Assembly: GCF_963678635.1 (NCBI RefSeq)
Contig: NC_087064.1
Location: forward strand, 34,758,369-34,822,368
DNA: 64,000 nt
Direction: 5' to 3'
DNA from: Symsagittifera roscoffensis
Taxonomy: Eukaryota; Xenacoelomorpha; Acoela; Convolutidae
Shown: one piece after another, positions 1 through 9,179 of the stretch
Layout of the letters: each line of letters begins with the position of its first letter
Position numbering within the stretch: the first letter of the stretch is position 1
Notes under the pieces: generated by a model
The model's input: only the letters and a program-made list of their open reading frames with translations
Told to the model about the DNA's origin: nothing
Databases searched by the model: none
Position numbers and translations under genes: made by a program

Positions 1-2
1 CC

Positions 3-320
3 ATTATCTCAGTCGCAGGGCACCAGGTGGTCAAGAACTTGAGTGAACCATCCGAGATTACACTAGTCCACCTGGACATTTATGCAGACTACCTGAGGGA
101 GAAAGATCGCAAACTGGACTCCAGGGCAGTGCGAGCGCTGCTCACGACAGGAGGTCCGAGGCTGAGGAAAGTGGATGGACATTACATCGAAGTCCATGGC
201 CCATACCCGATTCTAATGAATGTGGATGGCATCAATATCTACACAAAAGCTCACGTAACTGATGCGAACGATCAGATTGGCCGGATATACATTGGTCAAG
301 AGGAGCTGAAGGTTAGTTAG
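3..320 (+). pseudogene. gag: gag C-terminal region (fragment)
   Basis: An open frame enters the window at base 3 and stops at 318-320. It lies directly upstream of the protease and reads as a globular gag/pre-protease segment; no zinc knuckle is visible in the part present. Near the end the sequence has a direct duplication GTTAGTTA at 312-319. The protease frame is open upstream of its first ATG (340) back into this duplication, so gag and pol look like one former frame split by a 4-bp duplication rather than by a programmed frameshift. The identification rests on position; the segment itself has no diagnostic motif. Confidence 0.6.
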
Positions 321-321
321 A

Positions 322-1608
322 CGAATCAGACACAACGCCATGCTCGAACAAGATGCGGTGCACATAGGTTGCGAGGCCGATCTGGCCGCACACGTGCTGG
401 ACGTTCAAGGCAGGCAACTTTCAGTAAAGGGACTGCTAGACACGGGAGCAGTTGTTAGTGTCATGCCAGTCAAAACTTGGACCGCCATGGGTTTCGAGAG
501 GTCGGATCTCATACCGACAAACATCAGGTTGGCAGCTGCCAATCAGGGAGCGATCGATGTGACTGGACGAACCCCGTTCATTTCACTGCATCTCGGAGGA
601 AGACATCTTTGGATGAGCTTCCTAGTAGTGGAGAATTTGGACGAATCCGATCAGTTCATCTTAGGAAGGGACTTCGTACGCAGTTTTGATGTCACGATCG
701 ATCTCAATGACGGGTTGATTAGGATCAAGGATCCTGAGAGAAAGTATGAAAAGAAACCCCTTAATAAGATCTTATTTAACCAGGCCAAGGTGCCGATTTT
801 TCTGGATCGAAAAGTTAGATTGAAACCAAACCAAGCCGTAATAGCGACGTTTAGGATGAGGAACTTGAATGAACTCAGCAATGACAGACAGGTGTGTCTG
901 GTACCAAATCCAAACAGTAAAAGCTCGGCTATTTTAGGAAGAAGCTTCTCACTCACTCAGAGCGGACTGTGTGTGAGTGTGTTGTTGAACACAGAAGCAA
1001 CAACAGTGACAATACAGAGGGGAAAGAAACTTGGCTATGCTTTGCCTCTGAACACAGACTTTCAGAGTGTGGAGAACTTGAAAAAATTTGATGTAACTAA
1101 ATGTCCCTTGCATGCGAACCAAGAATGTACATTGAAGAGAGTAAATGAATTGAAATTTTCTAGGAAATTGTTTTCAATGAAGTCGGAAACAGATGATGGG
1201 TTGTCTAGTTGTTCCAACTTTCCCAAGAGGCCGACAGAAACAGAGTTAGCAGCGAATAAACCGGTCCTACCTGAGATAGAACATTTGAAGGGTAAAATAT
1301 CAGACAAGGAATTAGAATTGCTCAGGGCGGTGCTAAGTCGGAATGCAGACGTTTTTCCGAAACATAAGGCCGACATAGGTCGCGGTAATTTTGTAGAACA
1401 CGATATTGAGATAGAAGAGGGCTCGGTAACTCATAGGGAAGGGGCGAGAATAATGACCCCTCACAAGTCAGAAGCGTGCAGGAAGGAAATCGAGATGTTA
1501 ATGGAGTATGACATGATCGAGCCGTCGAAGTCCCCGTGGGCTTGTGGCGTGGTCATGGCGAAAAAGAAAGGGGGCAACTCAGGTTGTGTTGTGATTTCCG
1601 TTATCTGA
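322..1608 (+). pseudogene. pol: Retropepsin-like protease and N-terminal part of reverse transcriptase
   Basis: The frame holds an aspartic protease core: LLDTGAVVSVMP with the catalytic Asp codon at 439-441, followed about 70 residues later by FILGRDFV, the flap/second-half signature. A connector of about 200 residues leads into the RT N-terminus, with VEHDIEIEEGS, EIEMLMEYDMIEPSKSPWA and VMAKKKGG, which is the fingers entry motif of Ty3/gypsy RT. The role of the family is to cleave Gag-Pol and start cDNA synthesis in the capsid. The frame is lost around 1575-1608, in the middle of the conserved fingers motif, so the stop is a lesion and not a natural end. Confidence 0.85.
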
Positions 1609-2093
1609 ACGCAGTGACTATAAAGGACGTTACCCGATTCCCGGCATCGATGAGAGCCTATCCAAGCTGGGAGACGCGAAATTCTTCACGACGTTAGATT
1701 TGGGTTCTGCGTTCTGGCAAGTGCCACTCCGAAAGCAAGATCGTGAAAAACAAGCTTCGCGTGCGAGCCGGGATTACTCCAGTGGAAGAGGATGCCGTTC
1801 GGATTGTGCAACGCGACGGCCACATTCCAGCGACTCATGGCCCAGGCACTCACGAGTGTGACTAAGAAATACGGGAATCTCATTATGTGTTATGTCAATG
1901 ATGTCGTGATTGCAACACCAACCTTAGAGGACCACATAGAGAGGTTGGATGAGCTGTTTACTTGCATGAAGCAGGCGGACCTGAAATGTAAACCCTCTAA
2001 ATGTGAAATCCTCAGAGACTCCATAAAGTATCTGGGCCGCCTGGTAGATAAGCATGAAGTGAGGCAGATCCTGAAGCGGTCGAAGCGGTGTTG
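1600..2093 (+). pseudogene. pol: Reverse transcriptase palm (broken, catalytic Asp lost)
   Basis: Continues the RT across several frames: FFTTLDLGSAFWQVPL (palm motif A, about 1680-1730), MPFGLCNATATFQRLM (motif B, 1792-1840), LIMCYVNDVVIATPT (motif C, about 1880-1922) and CEILRDSIKYLGR (thumb). Motif C should be Y-V/L/M-D-D; here codon 1897-1899 is AAT, giving YVND, a GAT to AAT change that removes a catalytic aspartate. At least three frame changes occur, near 1620-1690, 1740-1790 and 2055-2090. Assignment to Ty3/gypsy RT is secure; loss of activity is inferred from the lesions. Confidence 0.9.
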
Positions 2094-2949
2094 ACCTGGA
2101 AGGCACCTAAAACAGATACACAACTAATGAGTTTTTTGGGATTTGCTAATTATTATCGAGAGTTCATCAAGGGGTATGCTGACAAAATATACCCCATGCA
2201 GCGGTTGATGAGAAACAAGGGCAAAAAATTCACTTGGACTGATGAGGCACAAATTTCATTTGAGAACATCAAACGTGAACTTTGCGAGGCACCGGTCATC
2301 GGCATGCCAACAGAGAAAGGGATGTTCGTGCTGGACACGGATGCATCAGTGGTTGCGATATCGGGCATACTTCATCAGGAGCAGGAGTGGAACGGGAGAA
2401 CGGTTCTCCGTCCGATAGCCTACGGGAGTAAGGTCCTGAGTGATACTGAGATGAAGTACGGCGCACCAAAAGCGGAGATGTTCGCGGTGATCACTTTCGT
2501 GGAAAAATACAGGGCCTACTTGGGGAGTGCTCCCTTCAAGTTACGTGTGGATAATCGTGCCCTTGCCTGGCTGAAAACCTATTCGATGGACCAAAGTTAT
2601 ATTGGTCGTTGGATCGTGCGCCTAGATGGATACCACATGATCATATAGCACCGTACCCGTGACAAGCACCAGAACGCAGATAGCCTCAGTAAAAAGACAG
2701 AATTCTATGACCGCCTCGAGGAGAAGCAGGCTAACCAATCGGAAATCAAAGACGGGTTTTCATTTCTGGACAAGGAAACCTACGACAAACTGCCACTTAC
2801 TAGGTGGTTAGACAAGTCAGGGCATCCTATACCCGGACACCCTGACCTTCCAGTGGAGATGGCCGCGGAAATAAAAGTTTTAGCCAGGGGCGAGCCCGTT
2901 CCGCTGGATCTGCTAGTCCGATCCAATTTGGTACAGCCGGACAGGGTAT
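2088..2949 (+). pseudogene. pol: RT thumb/connection and RNase H
   Basis: Begins with the gypsy connection motif LMSFLGFANYYREFIKGYA, then RNase H with its first catalytic Asp in FVLDTDASVVAISGIL, followed by HQEQEWNGRTVLRPIAYGSK, EMFAVITFVEKYRAYL and LRVDNRALAWL, which carry the Glu and second Asp positions. An in-frame TAG at 2646-2648 interrupts the region where the HQNADSLS motif follows (about 2665-2690, same frame). The frame then stays open to the stop near 2949. RNase H removes genomic RNA during cDNA synthesis. A second copy of this segment, with similar wording, sits at 35505-37065. Confidence 0.88.
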
Positions 2950-3065
2950 AAAAGGCTGGGTATAAACAGCATAGCTCTATTGAACAGGACGGTGAACGTG
3001 GCGTCGGACGTCACGGGGAAGCTCCGTGACTTGTTGGACAGGGAAGTGGATAGGCATGATCGTGG

Positions 3066-3957
3066 ATGGAGACCATGCAGCGGTTGACTGTCACTGAGAG
3101 AACAGAGAAGAGGCCAGTGTCCATTCGCAGCCGAGGTGTTGAACGGGATTGCAGGTCGATAGTCAACCAGCTGGTGAGCTCAATGCCGAAGGAGGTCTTG
3201 TTGAGAACTTCGTTCACTGAACATGGGACACTGAATCAGACCCAAGCCACTGAAGAATTCAGGGTCAAGTCGAGATCTAGCTTCACGAGGAAAGTGCATT
3301 TCACTGATGCAAGAGAAGAATACGAGCCGAGCCCAGATTGTTCTTCCGGCAACGAGACAATGTCCGGGGAGTCTGATACCTTCGAGCCCGTCAAGGACGA
3401 CTTGTCTGAGGAGTCTGACACCTTTGAACCCGTACAGGACGACTTGTCCGGGGAGAGATTGTTTAGACAACTGGGGATAGAATGTTGTCCGGGGATTCGG
3501 ATTCGAGGCAACCGATGGACAGAGTTTTGTCCGGGGAGCCGAGAAACATCTCAGACAACCTGGAATATGGTGTTGGGGAATCAGTCGGCTCAAGTGTTGA
3601 CTCGAGGCTCCAGTCCTGGGACAACCCATCTGAAACAACTTCCAATTCCGATATATCGGAGATCGCGATCCACTCCTTGTTGGTAGACTGCAAGCAGCGC
3701 GGGCTGGAACGAGAAATGCATCAGGATCCAGACAGGGACAGGTACACCTCAGATGAAGAGGGCACTGTGGTAGATAATGCCGCCGATGAGCTCGAGGTGA
3801 TAGCTGTCTCGAAACGCCCAACCAGATTGCTGCCACATGGTACGGTCGTCCGTACCAACCTGGAACCATCTGTGCAGGAAGCGACGCCTTTGAAGAAGAT
3901 ATGGTGTGTCAAGTTGATGGACGATGCTCATGCTCCGGAGATAATGAGCGGCAATTG
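3066..3957 (+). pseudogene. pol: Acidic, Ser/Glu-rich linker between RNase H and integrase
   Basis: Two overlapping plus-strand frames (3066-3686 and 3482-3958) share one former protein: the first is coding up to about 3480, the second afterwards. The protein is rich in Glu, Asp and Ser and includes a 42-nt tandem repeat encoding DDLSxESDTFEPV. The last 60 residues (ELEVIAVSKRPTRLLPHG, KKIWCVKLM) are less acidic and also occur in decayed form near 36.95-37.06 kb. No enzyme motif is visible. It may be a long flexible spacer of the polyprotein; I do not assign a function. Confidence 0.6.
3353..3460 (+). repeat. 42-nt coding tandem repeat in the acidic linker
   Basis: About 2.5 imperfect copies with period 42 nt (for example GTCTGATACC at 3371 and GTCTGACACC at 3413), encoding a repeated DDLS-[EG]-ESDTFEPV unit. 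The core TTGTCCGGGGA recurs at 3436-3455, 3484, 3524 and 5987 in the same element. Confidence 0.8.
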
Positions 3958-3960
3958 AAC

Positions 3961-5153
3961 GTGGTAAAGGCGTATTTGAAAGCCAGGTACAGGCTGTCGG
4001 ATCTCCTAAGGGCTCAACGAAATGATAGAATGACGAGCAGTCTGAAGATATGGATCGAGAATGGAGCACCTGACAAGGGAGACTTGGAAGCAGACAGCTA
4101 CAAGATCTTGAAGCAATTCTACCTGAAGAGAAAAGACTTGTTGTACCTGAACAAGGACGGAATCGTAGCCTGTAAACGTAAAGAGGAGGACAAGGTCCTT
4201 TATAAATACAATTCGATAGTGTTACCACTGTTGTATCAGACCGAATTGCTCTTTCGTTCACATGATCAGATGGGCCATCAGGGCGTGGACAATAGTACAA
4301 CAGGATACAGAAACAATTCGAATGGCCGGGATTGAAGAAGGCTTGTGAGAAGTGGATCGCCGAATGCCTGTCATGTCAACAGGCGAAGGATTCCAGGAAA
4401 CAGAGGTTTCCCCTACAGTCAATAGAGTCGTCGGGATTCAACGAAGTGGTGCAAATTGATCATCAGAAGATCTGCATGACAGCAACGGGCTATAATCAGG
4501 TGCTGGTAATGATCGACCATTTTACGAAATATGAGGAGGCAGCACCCTGCATGACAGCATCGGCGGAAGAAACATGCGATCATTTGATAAATCTGTAGAT
4601 AGCGAGGCATGGCTGCCCCATCACATTCCAGTCGGACAATGGCCAAGCATTCGTGGGTGATCTCACGAAGGAGTTAATGAAAAGAGCGCAGGTAGCGCAG
4701 GCCCACTCGACCACTTATCACCCGCAAACGAATGGCCTAGTCGAGAGGCAAAATCGCACACTGGTATCCATGCTGAGAGTCTATTGCTCACGCTACATGG
4801 ATGACTGGGACAAGCACTTGCCGCAAGTGATGGGTGCTTACAACAGCACGGAGCATTCCACCACGGGAATAAGTCCGCACATGATGCTAACGGGTCACGA
4901 AAAAGCGCTTCCGTTGACGTTTTTCTACCCTGAATATGAAGGGAAGAGAAATGCACTGCAAACGTACGTGCGGGATGTTACTAGAAGACAGCAGGACCTC
5001 AACGACTTATGCAGGAGGAACACGCAACAGGCGCAGTTTAGACAAAAAAGGAGGTTTGATGAAAGGACAGCCGATGCAAAAGCCTACTCAGTTGGCGACT
5101 ACGTCTGGGTGTTCCAGGAAGTGGTTCCACCAAAGGAACCAAGAAATTATTAA
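3961..5153 (+). pseudogene. pol: Retroviral-type integrase (DDE) with H2C2 zinc finger
   Basis: The N-terminal HHCC module is visible as HDQMGHQG (about 4260) and CLSCQQAKD (about 4366), split by a frameshift near 4300. The catalytic core carries all three acidic residues: Asp in VVQIDHQ (4458-4460), Asp in QSDNGQAF (4634-4636) and Glu in TNGLVERQNRT (about 4744). The frame is broken again by a TAG near 4596 in a position that should hold a residue of the conserved core, and near 5140. Integrase inserts the cDNA into the host genome. Spacing between the second Asp and the Glu is that of DD35E integrases. Confidence 0.92.
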
Positions 5154-5700
5154 AGAAATGGCGTGGTCCATTTCAGATAACAGAGGTGCACCAAGGAGGT
5201 CGTTTTTATCGATTGAGCACTGGAAGAGCAGCTCATTACGAAAATATCAAACCACAAAATGCCTCGTCAGCGGACTGGTGCATCCCAGTGGACATGCATG
5301 AGGGAGACTATTTGATAGTGGATCCTGCTTGTGAGGTGAATGAAAGGGGTACTCGCGACAAAAACGACGGGAATGAGGTGGTGGACGATTGCGACCTACC
5401 ACTGGATCTGGAGTTGACCGAGCGAGTAGAGATGGACGATGAAACCTACCTTATACCGAGGAAGACTGGGACTGCCCGGAACAAGTCGAAATTGACAAAG
5501 GATTACAGCCTGACTTTCCTCTCACCATGGAAACACGCCAGAGCAAGAGAGGAAAAAACAAGAAGAAATACAATCCGTACGGCGAGGATTTCGTCGTAGA
5601 CAGGATAGTTGTAAGTGATATGATGGACTCGCTGGTAGGACTGGACGAAGTGGCGGTGCTAGAAGAAATCGACTTGGTGAATGACATGGATCAAGACTAG
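5150..5700 (+). pseudogene. pol: Integrase C-terminal GPY/F module and tail
   Basis: The motif WRGPFQITE followed by GGRFYRLSTGRAAHYENIKP is read across 5155-5260 in two frames and matches the GPY/F module that ends many Ty3/gypsy integrases and helps target or multimerise the enzyme. The downstream part (5186-5599) is acidic (VVDDCDLPLDLELTERVEMD), then basic. Several frame changes occur before the next long frame at 5701. I do not see a clear chromodomain. Confidence 0.7.
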
Positions 5701-6606
5701 ATGGACGATCGATCAGAACCGGAAGTGGAGTTCGAACCAGAAGCGGAACAGACTCATGAGCAAGAACTAACGAACTTGCGGGTGCTCGAATGGCTCCATG
5801 ATCTGCCGACAGATCCAAAAGAGACAATCCTGACGATTCAGGACGTCGATAAAGACGGCATCATATACGTCAGTCACGACAATACCGAGTCCAACTGGGT
5901 CGCCCCAGATGGTCCTCTACGTGTTCCACAATCCAACATCGATCTCCTAGACTTTGGGCGATCGACGGGGACGTCGATGGATATTTTTGTCCGGGGAGTG
6001 GGAGTAGGACTCATCCACACCGAAAATCTGATAATAAAAAAATTGAAATCGGCAAGAGAAACCTGAGAACTAGAGACAAAGGGCGAGAATGCTAGAAGAC
6101 CACCTTTTGGACAAATTTTTGAATCGTATTTTGACCTACCGAACCATTATTCAAACAATATCGTCATAACGGACAGCGATTTCATACTCACGGAACGCAC
6201 ATGCGCTATAGCGATAACCGCGGACGTAAGCTTAAAAACAGCACTAGCGGCTGATTTCAAAAGAGAGTATAAGAACATCGAATTTTTATGGAAACAGAGG
6301 CCTGGTGTGGGAGGGATGATAGCGCTGCCCCCTGTTGCATCACAGATACCAGGGAAATATTTGTGTTTCCTGGTTACTAAGGCCACTGATAGGCAACACG
6401 TAGATCCAGAGAGCTTGGTATTGGCCTTGACTCGACTTAGGGATTTTCTGGTTGAGAGAGGAGTGACCTCTCTCTCGTCACCAGTATATGATCCTAATAG
6501 GGGAAAGCTACATCCGAGAGAGTTGTACGCCCTTGTACATGTGATATTTTCAGAAACTGACATAGAGGTTTTTTTACATAAAAAATACTATCTGAGCATA
6601 TGCTAA
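5701..6606 (+). pseudogene. Macro-domain (ADP-ribose-binding type) C-terminal protein of the gypsy element
   Basis: One frame runs from 5701 to a TAATAA terminus at 6604-6609, broken only by a TGA at 6064-6066. The first part is a 120-residue acidic module. The second (about 6090-6603) has the layout of a small macro domain of the TARG1/Poa1p type: a hydrophobic strand and helix LKTALAADFKREY (about 6229-6267), GVGGMIALPP (6304), the strand YLCFLVTKA (6358-6384), helix LVLALTRLRDFLVERGV (6417-6467), then TSLSSPVYDPNRGKL and a final strand ETDIEVFLHK. Known: such domains bind or hydrolyse ADP-ribose conjugates. The usual GCGLD loop is replaced by YDPNRGKL, so hydrolase activity is doubtful. 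Recognition is by pattern only. Confidence 0.7.
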
Positions 6607-7073
6607 TAATTGCATTCGGCGATAAGTGGTTTTTGTTAAGTTCACTTGATAAGAATTAGGGTCAAGTTTTCGATTAGGATTAAGTTTTAGGTACAATATT
6701 AGGGATTATGTTTGTATGTGATAGTGTAGATGTGTGATGTTTATGTGCTATGTTATTGTTATGATATGTTTTATGTTTTGTGTCATAAAAGACCTAGAAT
6801 ACTCCAAGTAGTCAAGGTGACAGCGCTCATTTGTGCTACCTTGACAAAGATACAGGTGGACGATCCACCTTGGTGCTAAATTTTTAAGTCAGAATTGAGA
6901 AGAGAATTTCAATGAAGAGTTTTCAAGATTTGAATGATGTTTTGTCCAAAAATGATGGTTTTAAGTCGCGACTTGTTTTTTAGATCTTGATTGATCAGAA
7001 ATTGTTTATTGACTTCAGTGAATCAAACGACCCGGAAGAAACTACACGATAACAAGAATCAACACGATAAGAA
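6607..7073 (+). other. AT-rich inter-ORF region with two adjacent hairpins
   Basis: Between the TAATAA of the macro protein and the next ATG at 7074 lie 467 AT-rich bases with no coding signal. Two strong stems stand side by side: TCAAGGT (6812-6818) with ACCTTGA (6838-6844) plus inner pairing AGC/GCT, and AGGTGGA (6854-6860) with TCCACCT (6864-6870) closing a 3-nt loop. The region could be an intercistronic control or internal initiation region, or a relic LTR; I found no matching second copy in the window, so the LTR reading is unsupported. Confidence 0.5.
6812..6870 (+). promoter_or_regulatory. Paired hairpins upstream of second coding block
   Basis: Perfect 7-bp outer stem 6812-6818/6838-6844 and perfect 7-bp stem 6854-6860/6864-6870 separated by 9 nt. 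Role unknown; the position 204 nt before the ATG at 7074 makes an RNA-level role possible. Confidence 0.45.
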
Positions 7074-7626
7074 ATGGGTGACACGAATGAACTAATGGAA
7101 TTCCTCTCAGCGAGTCTAGGAGCAACTCTAGACGAGATCTATCAGCGGCTGATCGATTGTGACTTTACACGAGAAGACCCGGGGCTGGCGATGTTTGTGG
7201 TCGCGCTCCTCAATGCGTTAGGACAAGAGGGTCGAGGGAATTGCCCTACAGAGGTGGTAATGATGTTGGCCTTCGGTGAGTCCGGGACCTCCGAGAGAGG
7301 TCGAAACCGACTGATGAGATGGCGGCGTGGAGAAATGTCTGGCCACGACCTGGCTCGTGAGCCAGGACTAGGTGAACAGAGGGACCACCGGATAGGTGAG
7401 ATGGCCTTGCGACCAACCTGCGCAGCCGCTCATCGGAGCGAAAAGACAACGTGATGGAACAGGCCCGTCACATTCAGTCGACTCTCCAACAGCCGCTCCT
7501 CCTCCGAAGAGAGTGAGGGTGAGCGAAATAGAGATCCAGACGTCGGAGACGATTGAGACGTTGGAGAAGAAAGAGAGAGAGATCAGAGCGAGCTGTGTGC
7601 CAAACTCCAGGATTATAGGGCGATAG
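7074..7626 (+). pseudogene. N-terminal part of second coding block, unrecognised
   Basis: ATG at 7074 opens a frame to 7454 (MGDTNELMEFLSASLGATL), predicted helical at first. A second frame from 7396 to 7626 takes over with GAKRQRDG and PPPKRVRV, which looks like a basic nuclear-localisation patch, then a Glu/Lys-rich stretch (TIETLEKKEREIR). The frame change lies around 7390-7450. I do not recognise a family. It starts the block that also carries the SGNH domains. Confidence 0.5.
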
Positions 7627-7639
7627 CTCGAGAAAGAGA

Positions 7640-8150
7640 CGAACGGAAAAAGAAGTACGAGGATCTGCAGGTGGCCTATAAGGAGGATGAAATAAAGCAC
7701 CTGAAGGAGCTGTATATGGCAAAGGTGAGCCAAGTGTCACAGGAGGTTCTGGCGACGATGAAAACCTCGGAGGGATCCAGGGACACACAACCCAAGACAA
7801 GAGTACAGGAGCTGTGTACACCTAGAGGGACCGAGGCTCCTCAGCAGACACAACAGTCTGCTCCCAGTCAGAGGAACACGATAACAGACCCTTCTGACAC
7901 CTATCTCGCTCCCCAGTTCCAAGAATCATTCAACCAAGTGGCCAGAGCCACAATGGATGAGATTAACAGAACCACTGGGCGGACATTGGGTAGGATCGTT
8001 CCTTCCCAACGTCGAGATCATTCATCCAATAGTTCGGAGCGAGCACCCCGCACGGCAGCGTCCTTGGGGACTGCGCATGGCGGAACCTTTCAAAAGTCTC
8101 GCGTGGTAGACATTAGGAAGAATCTAATGGCACGTCACCAGTTCACGTAA
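7640..8150 (+). pseudogene. Coiled-coil and Ser/Thr/Gln-rich spacer
   Basis: The frame 7671-8150 begins with a charged heptad-like helix (YKEDEIKHLKELYMAK), which continues the Glu/Lys-rich helix of the preceding frame, then changes to a disordered composition rich in Ser, Thr, Gln and Arg. It leads into the SGNH hydrolase after a broken stretch of about 90 bases (8151-8240) that contains stops in this frame. No family recognised. Confidence 0.45.
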
Positions 8151-8240
8151 GTGGCCGCGGAGCATCCTCGAGCCTGCCTGAATGACATGAGCTAGAACCC
8201 CGCTACGAGCGACCAGGTAATTCCCCCAGGGAATCGCCAC

Positions 8241-9179
8241 TTGATCATAGGAGACAGTTTGGTGAGGGATCTGAATGAGATCTTCGTCTATGGTCAGACT
8301 ACCGCTCTGTCCTTTGGAGGAGCCTCAGTGGCTCAGGTCATCAAGATCATGGAGTTCCAGAGCGAAGATTACCTGGATACGCTGGTAATAATGCTGGGAA
8401 CCAACGACGTCTCCAGAGCCCCAGTGACTCCGGAGAGCAAGTGGGAGCCTCTATTGGTCTGCCTCCTGAACGAACTAAAGGAGAAGTATAGGCCCAGGCT
8501 TGTGGTGCTGTGCACGATACCACAGAACCCGATGGTGGGCACCGTAGCGGCAGATTTTATGAATGGAAACGTGACCCGGTGGAACGAAATGACCCGCAGT
8601 CTGGTGAGAAACAACCCTGGCGAGCTGCGACTTCTGGATCTCGAGAACATGTTGCGCATGATTGATCACATCGCGCTCACCAGAGATGGGATACATTTCA
8701 AGACTCAACGAGGGAGACACTGGATCAATGACGTATTTCAGACGCAGTTGAGGGAAGTGGAGCAGGAGTCGAGGGCGACCAGTTCTCTGGCTTGGACCAG
8801 TTCGACCGGAGGAGGTAGAATAAGGGGAAGCGTGCCCGAATCCCTTGTCAACCGCCTAGGGCCACTGGCAACGGAGACAGCTACAGCTGCACCGATCACT
8901 CCGAGCTCAAACGTAAGAGAGAGGCTAGGGACTGCTCCTCCTCCCAGAGCACAACCGCTGGAAAGCCGACTTGGGAGATCGGTTGATCAGAACAGGAATA
9001 ACTCCCAGACCGTGTCTAGGAGGAACGACCCGCCCGCTACGGAAAACCCTGCTTCAGTAGCAGGACCGTCGACAAGCGCCGTGCCGGTGGAAGGAGTTGA
9101 ACCAAGCAGCGTGCTGCTTTGGAACCGTCCGGACCCTAGTCATTGGGGCAGTACAAAACGGACATGTCAACGAAGTTGA
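8241..9179 (+). pseudogene. SGNH/GDSL-type hydrolase domain
   Basis: The domain shows the SGNH blocks in order: block I IIGDSLVRDL with the nucleophile Ser codon at 8256-8258; block II FGGASVAQV; block III MLGTNDVSRA with GTND at 8397-8408; and block V RDGIHFKTQ with Asp at 8685 and His at 8694. The catalytic Ser, Gly, Asn and Asp/His are all present. Known: the family includes esterases, lipases and carbohydrate deacetylases. The domain is followed by about 140 residues of Ser/Pro/Arg-rich linker. There is no ATG at the start of the open part (it opens at HLIIGDS), so the true start is lost in the broken region before 8241. The frame ends at 9179 where the next domain takes over in another frame. 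Confidence 0.85.

Noticed and set aside
312-340. Programmed frameshift between gag and pol
   Set aside because: A direct 4-bp duplication explains the frame change and no slippery heptamer with downstream structure was seen.
651-956. Minus-strand open frames opposite the gypsy pol (also 1062-1376, 3180-3869, 8369-8659)
   Set aside because: They are shadows of the GC-richer plus-strand coding region and show no motifs.
7452-7456. TGATG stop-start overlap suggesting coupled translation
   Set aside because: The frame opened by this ATG closes after about 20 codons, and a neighbouring frame (7396-7626) carries the better coding signal; an indel is the simpler reading.
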